Origin: an uncultured Bacteroidales bacterium
Lineage (GTDB): Bacteria; Bacteroidota; Bacteroidia; Bacteroidales; Muribaculaceae
Reading direction: 5' to 3'
Assembly: GCA_902776955.1 (NCBI GenBank)
Contig: CACYSG010000002.1
Coordinates: forward strand, 38,736 to 102,735
Length of the DNA stretch: 64,000 nucleotides
Position numbers and translations under genes: made by a program
Part shown: positions 25,407 through 33,910 of the stretch, in pieces
Layout: every line of letters starts with the position of its first letter
Numbering within the stretch: position 1 is the first letter of the stretch
The notes under the pieces: model-generated
The model's input: the letters and a program-made list of their open reading frames with translations, nothing else
Databases searched by the model: none
What the model was told of the DNA's origin: nothing

Positions 25407-26479
25407 AGGTTGGCAATCATCTGGTTAATCAACTGCAGCGCCTCGCGGCAGTCTATCATGATGAAGGCATTGGCGTTGGGATAGGTGGCGTTCTCAAAGA
25501 ACGACGCGAAGTGGGCGATAGCCTCCTGGCGCCCGTTGCTCAGCATCCACTGGATGTAGCGCACCAGGTTGCGGCCGATGGCCTCGCTCTCGCGCTTGTC
25601 CACGCCCAGTTCGAGCACTTGGTAGATGCCCTCGTTGATGATGGCGATTTGGGGCATGGTATAGGTGGACAGGGCCTGCTGGCAGGCACCGAAGTCGTGG
25701 AGCACCTCACGTGCGGTGAGCATGCGTGACTGGTTGAGCGATTGCATGAACATCGATGCCGAGCGGGCACCCACCACGCCGGTGAGCATCTTGGCCAGGC
25801 GGTTCATGTCGGTGTCGGTGCTGATGGTCATGCCCTTGAGCAATCCCGACACGCGAACCCACGCACGGCGGTCGGGGGTCTTGTCGAACGTGCCCTTGTT
25901 GATATCCACGTTCTTCTCGAGCTCGTCGGGGTGTTCCTCGATGAATGAGATCACGCGCGGGTCCACGCCGTGCTGCTTGGCCCAGAAGAGCCATTCGCCC
26001 ACCGTGGGCGAGAAGAAGTACACGTTGAAGCGTGATACCAGTGCGGGATCGAGGTCGGTGAGCTGGTACTCCTCGCCGTCGTTAACAGCAGCGATGACAC
26101 GGCTGCCGGCGGGCAGAGAACGTCCCGCCAGTTTGCGGTTGAGCGACAGGTCCATGACCGATTGCAGGATTTCGGGCCTGGCGCGGTTCATCTCGTCCAG
26201 GAAGAGCACGACGGGCTTGTCGTCCATGGGGAACCAGTAGGGCGGCATGAACTCGGTCTTGCCGGTCGCCTCGTCCTTGTTGGGCAGGCCGATGAGGTCG
26301 CCCGGGTCGCTCATTTGTCCCAGGAACAGGGCGATAACGGGTATGCCCTGATCCTCGAAGTGACGTGTAATGATTTCGCTCTTACCAATGCCGTGTTTTC
26401 CCACGAGCAGGATGTTTTGTGTTGATGGCGTGGTCTCGAGAATGGTCTTGAGGTCGCCGGTGTTGATGGTGATAGCCAT
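25403..26479 (-). CDS. MoxR-type AAA+ ATPase
   Basis: 358 residues. Walker A is GKHGIGKS (27-34), Walker B is VVLFLDEMNRA (about 90-100), and sensor-1-like RVIAAVNDG follows. This is the dynein-like MoxR/RavA branch of AAA+ ATPases, which remodel partner proteins together with VWA proteins. It lies between an unknown gene upstream (79 bases) and the VWA gene downstream (4-base overlap). The 79-base gap contains a 7-bp repeat built on GTTTAGA/GTTTAGT. Target of the system unknown. Confidence 0.88.
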   Translation of the reverse strand: MAITINTGDLKTILETTPSTQNILLVGKHGIGKSEIITRHFEDQGIPVIALFLGQMSDPGDLIGLPNKDEATGKTEFMPPYWFPMDDKPVVLFLDEMNRARPEILQSVMDLSLNRKLAGRSLPAGSRVIAAVNDGEEYQLTDLDPALVSRFNVYFFSPTVGEWLFWAKQHGVDPRVISFIEEHPDELEKNVDINKGTFDKTPDRRAWVRVSGLLKGMTISTDTDMNRLAKMLTGVVGARSASMFMQSLNQSRMLTAREVLHDFGACQQALSTYTMPQIAIINEGIYQVLELGVDKRESEAIGRNLVRYIQWMLSNGRQEAIAHFASFFENATYPNANAFIMIDCREALQLINQMIANL

Positions 26480-26486
26480 TATATTT

Positions 26487-26515
26487 AGTTTAGAGTTTAG
26501 TGTTTAGAGTTTAGT
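26487..26515. repeat. 7-bp tandem repeat upstream of the MoxR gene
   Basis: Four units alternating GTTTAGA and GTTTAGT, between the stop of the unknown gene and the MoxR ATG. Confidence 0.7.
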
Positions 26516-26558
26516 GAGTTGCTTTGATTGGTTTCAAACCTCGGTTTACGGTGACGGG

Positions 26559-27704
26559 CTAATTCCTCTCGGCTGTTATCCATTGGGCCTTCTTGCGGGG
26601 GCCGATGAGGCGGTAGGGGAACAATTTAGCCAGTTCAATCAAGCGGGGGAGATAGGCCATGTCGTGCCTGATGCGGCCCTCGATGTCTCCGCCCTGGCTC
26701 AGGTCGATGATCATCGCACGGCAGCGACTCATGCGCACGTGCAGTTCGCAACGGCCGCTCTCCTCGTCCTCGGTGAGGTGGTATTGCCACTTCATGCCCT
26801 GGAAGAAGTTGTCGATGCGTTGCTGCAGGGCACTCTTGGGCTCCTCGACGGGTTTCTCGTCGCTGCTGACCAGGCGGTGCAGCCAGCCCTTGATGCCGTG
26901 AGGCTTGTCGGCGGGAGTGTCAGCCCCCTCGGGCACACTCTCCTGGGGTGCCTGCTGCCAATCGTCGCGCATCTCGCCACGCACGGTGAACCGTCCGTCG
27001 CGGGCCATATAGGCAAACTCAACCATATAGGGCCTAACCAGGTCCAGGTGGTTGAAAAAATCATCATGAGGAATGGGGAGGTCCAGCGTCTTGTAGCGGT
27101 TCAGGTGGATGAACAGGCGTGCCTTGTGGCCGTCGGCGTGACTCTTGTCGCAGCAGTAGGTGATGCCCGTGCCGTCGAAGTACCGTGCCAGGAAGGCATC
27201 CATATTGTTCATGGCCATGTTGCGCATCTTCACGCCCTTGCTGTCGGTCTTATAGGCGGCAGCGATCTGTTCACGCCATTCGGCGGCATGCTCGAGAAAG
27301 GCGTGTGAAGACTGCACGATGCGGCTGCGGTCGATGACCTCCATCGGCGCCCCGGTCCATTGCTGGTGATAGTGCATTTCCTCAATGTCGATGCGGGCTT
27401 GTACGTTATTACCTTGGACGGAGTGACAAAATGTCAGTCCGCACGGTGATTTCACATTCATGCCGATGCCATAGTTGCCCATGTCCACCAGCTCGACCAT
27501 GTCGTCGGTGATGATGCCATTAACGAGTTCGCGTCTTGCCGCTTCATACTCCTGCAGCATCCTCGCGCTCAAGCGCGGCCCCGTGGCTTGATGCCCGCCA
27601 ACGCCGGGCCTATCGCCGAAGGCAGGCTTCAGCACATGGTCGATTTCGCCAGCCACGCGCCGTGACTCGCTTCCTTCAACTTCGGTATAAGTATAGATAA
27701 ACAT
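26559..27704 (-). CDS. Unknown protein, first gene of the MoxR-VWA operon
   Basis: 381 residues from the ATG at 27704 (MFIYTYTEVEG); an in-frame GTG at 27758 would add 18 residues. I do not recognise the family. It is soluble-looking, with no signal peptide or membrane segment. Notable are YGIGMNVKSPCGLTFCHSV, GTGITYCCDKSHADGHKARL with several Cys and His residues, a charged Pro-rich linker (about 275-305), and a C-terminal basic region ending RKKAQWITAERN. Gene order and direction link it to the MoxR ATPase and VWA protein, so it may be their substrate or regulator (inference). Confidence 0.7.
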   Translation of the reverse strand: MFIYTYTEVEGSESRRVAGEIDHVLKPAFGDRPGVGGHQATGPRLSARMLQEYEAARRELVNGIITDDMVELVDMGNYGIGMNVKSPCGLTFCHSVQGNNVQARIDIEEMHYHQQWTGAPMEVIDRSRIVQSSHAFLEHAAEWREQIAAAYKTDSKGVKMRNMAMNNMDAFLARYFDGTGITYCCDKSHADGHKARLFIHLNRYKTLDLPIPHDDFFNHLDLVRPYMVEFAYMARDGRFTVRGEMRDDWQQAPQESVPEGADTPADKPHGIKGWLHRLVSSDEKPVEEPKSALQQRIDNFFQGMKWQYHLTEDEESGRCELHVRMSRCRAMIIDLSQGGDIEGRIRHDMAYLPRLIELAKLFPYRLIGPRKKAQWITAERN

Positions 27705-27817
27705 CACCCTTGCAGGAGGCAAATACCGTGCCACGCTGTCACAGGGGGAGATTTCCACCAGACTGGCAGTCGTTGACCGTAGTCACCGGCCAAATGTCAC
27801 TGCCACCCATAAAGATG

Positions 27818-28774
27818 TTAACCGTTTTTGGCGGGTTGACGGCCCTTGTCGCCGTTAAATTCCCGCACGATATAGTCCGGCCTGTTCTTGGTCTCGTTGT
27901 AAATGCGCCCGATGTACTCGCCGATGACTCCCAGCGACAGCAGCTGAATGCCGCCCAGGAACAAGATGAGGATCACCAGGGTGGGGTAGCCCTGTACAGG
28001 GTCGCCCCAAATGAGTGCCTTGAAGAACACATATATCATATAAATAAAGGCGAGCATCGACACGACAAAGCCCACAAACGTGGAGATGCGCAGCGGTACG
28101 TTGGTAAACGAGGTGATGCCGTCGATAGCCAGTGAGAACAGCTGTTTGAAATTCCACGACGAAGTCCCTGCCACACGGTCGCCACGGTCAAATTCCACCT
28201 CCTTCTTCCTAAAGCCAATCCAGCCGAACATGCCCTTGGTATAGCGCTCGCTCTCACGCAGTTGCCTCAGGGCATTGATGCAGCTGCGGTCCAGCAGGCG
28301 GAAGTCGCCCACGTTGGGCAGCACATCAAAGCGCGACGAGCTTTGCAGAATCCTGTAGAACAACAGCGACAGCCGCTTGCGCAGCCAGCTTTCACGGCCG
28401 CGTGACTTGCGGCGCGCATACACGTCTTCATAACCCTGTTCCCACCACTTGACCATCTCGGGGATGAGTTCGGGCGGATCCTGCAGGTCGGCGTCGATAA
28501 TCACCATGCAATCGCCGGTCACATAGTCAAATCCCGCGAGCATCGCCGCCTCTTTGCCGAAGTTGCGCGACAGGTCCACATAGTTGACGCGAGCGTCTTG
28601 TTGCCGCAACTGCTTGAGGGCGTCGAGCGTGCCGTCGGTACTGCCGTCGTTGACGAACATGAGTTCCCACTCATGGGATGTGTCGCCATCCATGAGTTTC
28701 ACGAGCTCGGGATAGAGCAGAGGCAGTGATTTCTCCTCGTTGTGGCAAGGGATGAGGACAGATATTTTTTTCAT
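27818..28774 (-). CDS. Family 2 glycosyltransferase, membrane-anchored (bactoprenol/dolichol-phosphate sugar type)
   Basis: 318 residues. The GT-A fold starts ISVLIPCHNEE, with NDGSTDGT (42-49), the DAD metal site (94-96) in IIDADLQDPPE, and KSRGRESWLRK. Two hydrophobic membrane spans lie at about 230-255 and 265-290. This arrangement is typical of GtrB/DPM1-like enzymes that load a sugar onto polyprenyl phosphate for cell-envelope glycosylation. It has its own promoter and is downstream of the M16 gene. The sugar is not predictable. Confidence 0.88.
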   Translation of the reverse strand: MKKISVLIPCHNEEKSLPLLYPELVKLMDGDTSHEWELMFVNDGSTDGTLDALKQLRQQDARVNYVDLSRNFGKEAAMLAGFDYVTGDCMVIIDADLQDPPELIPEMVKWWEQGYEDVYARRKSRGRESWLRKRLSLLFYRILQSSSRFDVLPNVGDFRLLDRSCINALRQLRESERYTKGMFGWIGFRKKEVEFDRGDRVAGTSSWNFKQLFSLAIDGITSFTNVPLRISTFVGFVVSMLAFIYMIYVFFKALIWGDPVQGYPTLVILILFLGGIQLLSLGVIGEYIGRIYNETKNRPDYIVREFNGDKGRQPAKNG

Positions 28775-28805
28775 CGTGAATTTCTTTAATGATTATAATG
28801 ATGTC

Positions 28806-28814
28806 ACAAAGTTA
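28806..28814 (-). promoter_or_regulatory. Promoter of the glycosyltransferase gene
   Basis: Minus strand TAACTTTGT with TTTG exactly 20 bases upstream; leader about 30 bases. Confidence 0.78.
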
Positions 28815-28843
28815 GTGACTTTAACTCAATCAGGCAAATATTC

Positions 28844-30061
28844 TCACTGGAAGGTGAGCGATGACAGTTTGTCGCCCGCCAGGAAATCGGCAGCTTGGGC
28901 CACTTCGTCAGGGGTGACGGCCCGGATGCGCTCGATGGTTTGCTCCACGGTGGCTACCTCGCCGCGGTAGAGCAATCCCCGTCCGGCGTTCATCGCCAGG
29001 AACTCGGTGCTGTCCGAGGCGACCACCAGTTGTCCGCAGTATTGCTTCTTGTAGGCGTCGAGCCGATGCTCCGATAGCAGATTTTGGCTCAGGCGACCCG
29101 TGATGCGTTCAATCACGCGCAGGCTTGACCGCACGTCGTCGGGGTCACACCCCAGGTAAATCTCCAGCCAGCCGCAGTCGCTCAGGAGCGTCAGCGTGGA
29201 CTCGACGGTATAGACATAGCCGCGGCGTTCGCGCAGTTCCACGTTGAGCAGCGAGTTCATCCCCGGGCCTCCCAGGATGTTGTTGAGCAGCATCAGGGCG
29301 GGGCGCAGCGGGTGGTTCATGTCGGGCACGCGTGCGCCGACGATGGTGTGGGCCTGGTGGGTGCCTATCGGGATGGTGCGCCTGAACGGTTCGGTCATGG
29401 CGGGCACGTGGCGACGCCGTGGCTCCATCTCGTGGCTCATGGCGGCAAAAGCCTTTTCGGCCATGCGGAATACCCGTTCGGGCCGTTCGGGGCCCACCGA
29501 GAAGAAGGCCATGTTGGTGGGCACATACAGCGTCTTGAGGTAACGCATGCAATCCTCGCTGGTGAGCTGCTCCAGGTCTTCTTTGCGCCCCAGGATGTTG
29601 TGTCCCAGTTCGCTGCCAGCCAGCAGCAGGTCCTCAAAATCGTCATATACCGCATCGCTGGGCGTGTCGCGGTAGCTGGCCGCTTCCTCGAGCACCACGT
29701 CGCGCTCGCGGTCCAGTTCCTCGCTGGGGAAAATCGACCACTGCACGAGGTCGGCCAGCAGGTCGATGGCACGACCCAGATGCTGATGGGGAAACACCGA
29801 GTAGAGCATCGTGCCCTCTTTGGTGGTATAGGCATTGAGTTCTCCGCCGACGCTCTCCATGCGGTTGAGGATGTGCCAGGCGCGGCGATGTCGGGTTCCC
29901 TTGAAGATGGTGTGTTCGACGAAGTGAGCCAGGCCAAATTGGCCCTCGCACTCGTCACGACTGCCCGCGTTGATGGCCAGGCCGCACCAGGCTGCCTGGG
30001 TGGCGGTGCTGATGTGGACCATGCGCAGGCCGTTGGTCAAGGTATGATAGTGGATGTACAT
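28844..30061 (-). CDS. M16 family zinc peptidase (insulinase-like)
   Basis: 405 residues. The inverted zinc motif HxxEH is HFVEH (46-50) and the second half of the site is in the EEAASYRDTPSD region. NAGSRDE and GTRHRRAWHILNRMESVGGELNAYTT are typical of the family. The length fits a single processing-peptidase-like unit with active and inactive halves. No signal peptide is visible, so a cytoplasmic location is likely. It lies 109 bases downstream of the S24 regulator and may be co-transcribed with it; the gap carries a 9-bp repeat. Confidence 0.9.
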   Translation of the reverse strand: MYIHYHTLTNGLRMVHISTATQAAWCGLAINAGSRDECEGQFGLAHFVEHTIFKGTRHRRAWHILNRMESVGGELNAYTTKEGTMLYSVFPHQHLGRAIDLLADLVQWSIFPSEELDRERDVVLEEAASYRDTPSDAVYDDFEDLLLAGSELGHNILGRKEDLEQLTSEDCMRYLKTLYVPTNMAFFSVGPERPERVFRMAEKAFAAMSHEMEPRRRHVPAMTEPFRRTIPIGTHQAHTIVGARVPDMNHPLRPALMLLNNILGGPGMNSLLNVELRERRGYVYTVESTLTLLSDCGWLEIYLGCDPDDVRSSLRVIERITGRLSQNLLSEHRLDAYKKQYCGQLVVASDSTEFLAMNAGRGLLYRGEVATVEQTIERIRAVTPDEVAQAADFLAGDKLSSLTFQ

Positions 30062-30099
30062 TTTTTTAGTTTTTAGTTTCTAGTCCTTAGTCCCTAGTT

Positions 30100-30144
30100 T
30101 CTAGAGGGTCTAGATGATCTAGATTTTCTAGATGTTCTAGAGGG
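30100..30144. repeat. 9-bp repeat TCTAGAnnn between the S24 and M16 genes
   Basis: Five units in exact 9-base register (TCTAGAGGG, TCTAGATGA, TCTAGATTT, TCTAGATGT, TCTAGAGGG), preceded by more degenerate CTAGT-like units from about 30066. Confidence 0.85.
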
Positions 30145-30170
30145 GGGAGGTGGGGATGGTACTTTACTTT

Positions 30171-30854
30171 TTACAGTCTTGTGTTCAAGTGGAGGATGTG
30201 TTGGACGAGCATCATGCCGTGAATGTCGGTGCGGCGGACGTCCATGTCGTCATAGTTGGGGTTCTCGCTGCGCAGGACAACCATGTTGGGGTCGCTGTGG
30301 CGCCGCACATACTTGACGAGCCTGAAGTCATCGAGTTGCACGATGTAGATTTGACCCCAGTAAATTTGGCTGGGATTATTCAGCTCGCGCACGGCGATGA
30401 AGTCCCCGTCCATGATCACGGGCGACATGGAGTCGCCGCTGACGCGCACGATGCGGCAGTCGCTGCTCATGTTGGGCAGATTGACCCAGCCCACGATGTT
30501 CTCGCTGGCAAACAGCTCGTTGCGCCCCGACGACGCCCCTGCGGTGGCATCCACGTCATATACCGGTATGGCTCCGGCGGCAGGCGCTGCCGATACCAGG
30601 TCGGCATCGGTTTGCTGTGAGGGCTTGGCAAAAGGTAAATCGGTGCCGTCAATCAGCCATTCCTTGGAAACACCCAGGTTGACCACCAGCTTGTTGAGGA
30701 AAGAGTCGCTCAGGGGGATATGGGCATTGAGGTATTTGGACAGGTTGGAGGTGTCGACACCGGCACGCTCGGCAAATTGTACTTGCCGCACGCCCATTTC
30801 CTTCATCAGATACTTGATACGGGCGATGATTTCAGCATTTTTCGTTGGTTCCAT
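30171..30854 (-). CDS. HTH and S24 peptidase-domain transcriptional regulator (LexA/CI-like)
   Basis: 227 residues. N-terminal helix-turn-helix (about 10-60, QVQFAERAGVDTSNLSKYLN), then an Ala/Pro-rich linker with AAG/ATAG sites, then an S24 domain with nucleophile Ser142 in VSGDSMSP and Lys181 in LVKYVRR. Such proteins are SOS-type or phage-type repressors that self-cleave. A 25-base perfect palindrome overlaps its own promoter, which suggests autorepression. Which genes it controls beyond itself is unknown; the M16 gene downstream is a candidate. Confidence 0.88.
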   Translation of the reverse strand: MEPTKNAEIIARIKYLMKEMGVRQVQFAERAGVDTSNLSKYLNAHIPLSDSFLNKLVVNLGVSKEWLIDGTDLPFAKPSQQTDADLVSAAPAAGAIPVYDVDATAGASSGRNELFASENIVGWVNLPNMSSDCRIVRVSGDSMSPVIMDGDFIAVRELNNPSQIYWGQIYIVQLDDFRLVKYVRRHSDPNMVVLRSENPNYDDMDVRRTDIHGMMLVQHILHLNTRL

Positions 30855-30890
30855 TGCAATAGATGTTAGCGTTATTCGTGGTTTATCGCG

Positions 30891-30923
30891 GCAAAATTAC
30901 CACAAAAATTTGCATTATGCAAA
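30891..30923 (-). promoter_or_regulatory. Promoter of the S24 regulator gene
   Basis: Minus strand TAATTTTGC (30891-30899) and TTTG at 30920-30923 with an exact 20-base spacer. Confidence 0.82.
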
Positions 30924-30928
30924 TTTTT
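30904..30928. promoter_or_regulatory. Palindromic operator over the S24 promoter
   Basis: Perfect palindrome with 12-base arms (AAAAATTTGCAT and its complement) around one T. It occupies the promoter spacer and the -33 element, the expected place for a repressor site. Confidence 0.7.
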
Positions 30929-30942
30929 ACTGGGGAAATGGT

Positions 30943-31067
30943 GGGAGGACTGGGAGAACTGGGAGGACTGGGAATGCTGGTATACTGGGAGGAATGGGAA
31001 TACTGGGAATGCTGGGAATGCTGGGAATGCTGGGAGGAATGGGAATAATGGGGGTGATGGGAATAAT
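30943..31067. repeat. 9-bp minisatellite between divergent S24 and CotH genes
   Basis: About 14 units based on GGGAATGCT, GGGAGGACT and GGGAGGAAT, with one 8-base unit; otherwise exact 9-base register. Confidence 0.93.
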
Positions 31068-31122
31068 TGGGGAAAAATGGAGTCCTTATTCAACTAATGA
31101 TGAGAGACTGAAAACTTTTTCT

Positions 31123-31131
31123 TAACTTTGC
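31123..31131 (+). promoter_or_regulatory. Promoter of the CotH-thioesterase-thioredoxin operon
   Basis: TAACTTTGC 24 bases before the ATG. No good -33 element, so moderate. Confidence 0.6.
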
Positions 31132-31154
31132 CGATTGAAATGATTGTTCTATAG

Positions 31155-32570
31155 ATGCGAAGCCTATTTCTGTTGACCTTGATGTTGCTGGCACTGGCGT
31201 CCTGCAACAAGCGGGCGGGGAATTTCCCGCCCGACAACACTGGCGTGCGCCTGGATTCGACCAATCTGCCCATCGTGTGGATTGACGTGGATGGCGATTC
31301 CATCATGCGCGACGACGTTATCTGTGGCCGCATGACCATCATCGATAACGGTGACGGCCGCGTCAACTATGCCGACACGGTGGCCCACCCGGGACAAGTG
31401 GTGAACTACAAGGGATACATCTCCCTGAGGTATCGCGGCAACTCAACCTATAACGACAGCCCCAAAAAGGCTTACTCGCTGCGCACCCTTGCCGAGCCGA
31501 TGTGGCGCGACGTGTCTACGAAGCGTAAAGTCAAGCTACTGGGCATGGGCAGGGACAGTAATTGGGCCCTGTTGGCTCCCTACAGCGACAAGAGCATGAT
31601 GCGTGACCTGCTGGCTTATGAAATCTCGCGGCCGTGGATGGAGTATGTGCCGCGGGGCCGTTACTGCGAGCTGATACTGGACGGCACTTACTATGGCGTC
31701 TATATCCTTGCCGAACTCGTTTCCAAGGGCAATAAACGTCTTGACTTGCTCAGCCCGGGCGAAGAGGGTGACGCCCTCACCGGGGATTACCTGATGGAGG
31801 TGGACAGCAACGACGATGTGACCTATATGTCGAAGCATCATCCCGTGAATTCCAACGGTGTCCCGTTCAAGGACCGCCACATCCTGTTCCAGTACAAATC
31901 GCCGGACTATGAAGACCTGGAGACCGAGCAGATCAACTACATCAACCGTCGCATCGACCAGATGGAAAATGCCATCGCCTCGGGCAATTACCGCAAGATG
32001 ATTGATGTGACCTCGTTCATCGACTATCAGTTGGCCATGGAACTGGGGCACAATGTGGACGGTTATCGGTTGAGCGGCAAGTTCTACAAGCGTCGCGACA
32101 ACGAGGACGGCCGTTTCAAGATGGCGCTGTGGGATATGAACCTGGCTTATGGTAACTGCAATCGCCTGGAGGGTTGGCGCAACGATACCTGGATGTATCG
32201 CAGCAACGACCTGATGTACCGCGAGGGTGAAACCTATCTGATACCCTCCTGGTGGTACTATCTCAACAACGACCCGCAATACACGGCACAACTCAAGGCG
32301 CGCTGGGCCGAATACAGGCGCGGCAACCTTCAGGAGGAGTGGTTGATGACGAAGGTCGACTCGCTGGCCAACGTGCTCACCTCGCATGGAGCTGAACAGC
32401 GCAATAGCCAGGCATGGCCCCGCTGGGGCGTGTGGGTGTGGTGCAACCATTATGTCGCCACCAGCTTTGACGATGAGGTGGCACATCTCAAGCAATGGCT
32501 GCACGAGCGCCTCGCCTGGATGGACGAACAGCTGGATTACCAACCTGTAACAATCAAAGAATCAAAATAA
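31155..32570 (+). CDS. CotH-like protein kinase family lipoprotein
   Basis: 471 residues. Lipoprotein signal with lipobox ASC (Cys17). The CotH fold is suggested by YKGYISLRYRGNST, KKAYSLRT, WALLAPYSDKSMMRDLLAYE, YYGVYILAELV and, later, MALWDMNLAYGN, which fits the family's metal-binding aspartate. CotH proteins are atypical secreted kinases, first known from spore coats; in Bacteroidetes they are surface lipoproteins of unknown target. It is the first gene of a plus-strand set, followed four bases after its stop by a thioesterase gene. Kinase activity here is inferred from family only. Confidence 0.78.
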   Translation: MRSLFLLTLMLLALASCNKRAGNFPPDNTGVRLDSTNLPIVWIDVDGDSIMRDDVICGRMTIIDNGDGRVNYADTVAHPGQVVNYKGYISLRYRGNSTYNDSPKKAYSLRTLAEPMWRDVSTKRKVKLLGMGRDSNWALLAPYSDKSMMRDLLAYEISRPWMEYVPRGRYCELILDGTYYGVYILAELVSKGNKRLDLLSPGEEGDALTGDYLMEVDSNDDVTYMSKHHPVNSNGVPFKDRHILFQYKSPDYEDLETEQINYINRRIDQMENAIASGNYRKMIDVTSFIDYQLAMELGHNVDGYRLSGKFYKRRDNEDGRFKMALWDMNLAYGNCNRLEGWRNDTWMYRSNDLMYREGETYLIPSWWYYLNNDPQYTAQLKARWAEYRRGNLQEEWLMTKVDSLANVLTSHGAEQRNSQAWPRWGVWVWCNHYVATSFDDEVAHLKQWLHERLAWMDEQLDYQPVTIKESK

Positions 32571-32574
32571 TATC

Positions 32575-32943
32575 ATGCTTACTGAAGGATTAACCCACAC
32601 CCGCCAACTGACGGTCAACGAGGCCGTCACGGCTATCACGATGGGCTCGGGCGACATGCCCGTGCTGGCCACACCCGCGATGATGGCGCTCATGGAAAAC
32701 GCCGCGATGCTTGCCGTCGCCCCGCATCTGCCCGAGGGCTGCACCACCGTGGGCGGTCATATCGCCTCATCACACCTTAGGCCGTCGCGCATTGGCGACA
32801 CGGTCACGGCAACAGCCACCGTCACCCGTGTCGACGGCAAGAAAATCGAGTTTAAAGTCGAAGCCCATTGTGGCGAGGTCCTCCTGGGCGAGGGTAGCCA
32901 CCTGCGCTTCATCGTTAATAAAGAAAAATTCATGTCAAGATGA
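32575..32943 (+). CDS. Hotdog-fold thioesterase (fluoroacetyl-CoA thioesterase-like)
   Basis: 122 residues, one hotdog domain. TPAMMALMENAAMLAVAPHLPEG and TTVGGHIASSHLRPSRIGDTVTATATV match FlK-like and related acyl-CoA thioesterases. The usual role is hydrolysis of a small acyl-CoA; the substrate is not known and fluoroacetyl-CoA is unlikely in this setting. It sits four bases after the CotH stop, and its stop overlaps the next ATG by four bases, so it is translationally coupled in an operon. Confidence 0.82.
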   Translation: MLTEGLTHTRQLTVNEAVTAITMGSGDMPVLATPAMMALMENAAMLAVAPHLPEGCTTVGGHIASSHLRPSRIGDTVTATATVTRVDGKKIEFKVEAHCGEVLLGEGSHLRFIVNKEKFMSR

Positions 32944-33437
32944 TGAAAAGATTAATTACAATCGCATTAGTGGCCATCACCATATTGGTGGCTAACGCTC
33001 AGGAGCAGACTGCTCCCAAAAAGGTCTATAACGAGCAGATTAACCCCCTCGAGCAGATTGACCAAGCACTGCTTCAGGCACAGGCCGAGGGCAAGTTCGT
33101 CATCTGCCAGGTGGGCGGCAACTGGTGCCCCTGGTGCCTGCGTTTTGCCGACTTCATCACCAATGACAGTACCATCAATGCCGTTATCCAGCAGAACTTC
33201 GTCTATATCCATGCCAACTACCACCCCAACAAGGCCGGTGAGGTGGGAAAGGCCTTGATGAAACGACTGAACAACGCCGGGCGATTTGGTTTCCCCGTGC
33301 TGGTTGTCCTCGACGAACAGGGACAGGTCATCCACATTCAGGACTCGGGACTGCTCGAGGAGGGTAAGGGCTATAACCAGGAGAAGGTGCTGCGCTTTTT
33401 CCAGAACTGGACACCCGCTGCGGTGAGAGGGGAATAG
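32940..33437 (+). CDS. Periplasmic thioredoxin-like protein
   Basis: 165 residues. Signal peptide (first about 20 residues, ending VANAQ), then a thioredoxin fold with redox motif CPWC (63-66) in GGNWCPWCLRF and the cis-Pro region FGFPVLVVLD. This resembles Bacteroidetes thioredoxin_7-type periplasmic oxidoreductases. It could support disulfide handling for exported proteins such as the CotH lipoprotein in the same operon (inference). Confidence 0.88.
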   Translation: MMKRLITIALVAITILVANAQEQTAPKKVYNEQINPLEQIDQALLQAQAEGKFVICQVGGNWCPWCLRFADFITNDSTINAVIQQNFVYIHANYHPNKAGEVGKALMKRLNNAGRFGFPVLVVLDEQGQVIHIQDSGLLEEGKGYNQEKVLRFFQNWTPAAVRGE

Positions 33438-33444
33438 ACTCGTC

Positions 33445-33870
33445 ATGGCCATGAAAAAGATATACTTCGCGGGTTCCATCCGCGGCGGCCGTGTCGATGC
33501 CGACCTGTATCGCCGTCTGATAGCCTACATGCAGCGCACCGCCGTCGTCCTCACCGAGCACGTGGGCCACAGCGACCTGAGCCTCACCGAACAGGGTCGC
33601 CAGCGCGACGCGCGCATCTATGACCAGGACACGGCATGGCTGCGCGAGAGCGACGTGCTCATCGGTGAGTGCACCTGCCCCTCGCTGGGTGTGGGCTACG
33701 AACTCGCCTATGCCGAGTCCCATGGTATTCCCTGCCACATCTTCTATGACAGGACCAAGACCCAACTGTCCGCTATGCTCACCGGCGACCCCTACTTCCA
33801 CATCCATCCTTACACCGATGAGCAAGAAATCTATCCCCTGCTGGACCAAATCCTCAAAAGGGAAGGATAA
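33445..33870 (+). CDS. Nucleotide N-glycosidase (DNPH1/nucleoside 2-deoxyribosyltransferase-like)
   Basis: 141 residues, the size of RCL/DNPH1 proteins. The start MKKIYFAGSIRGGR and the DADLYRRLI pattern bind the nucleotide phosphate; later RESDVLIGECTCPSLGVGYELAYA carries the catalytic Glu region (GVGYELAYA). The family cleaves the glycosidic bond of deoxynucleoside 5'-monophosphates. It starts seven bases after the thioredoxin stop. Its stop codon overlaps the -7 box of the next gene. Confidence 0.85.
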   Translation: MAMKKIYFAGSIRGGRVDADLYRRLIAYMQRTAVVLTEHVGHSDLSLTEQGRQRDARIYDQDTAWLRESDVLIGECTCPSLGVGYELAYAESHGIPCHIFYDRTKTQLSAMLTGDPYFHIHPYTDEQEIYPLLDQILKREG

Positions 33871-33876
33871 CTTTGT
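33868..33876 (+). promoter_or_regulatory. Promoter of the VOC protein gene
   Basis: TAACTTTGT, overlapping the upstream stop codon; leader about 30 bases. Confidence 0.6.
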
Positions 33877-33910
33877 ACCTGTTGGTACCGATTTAAAAAT
33901 CAATTGAATT

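Noticed and set aside
27705-27758. GTG start adding 18 residues to the unknown operon protein
   Set aside because: The ATG at 27704 has a purine-rich stretch in front; the extra residues show no pattern. Not fully excluded.
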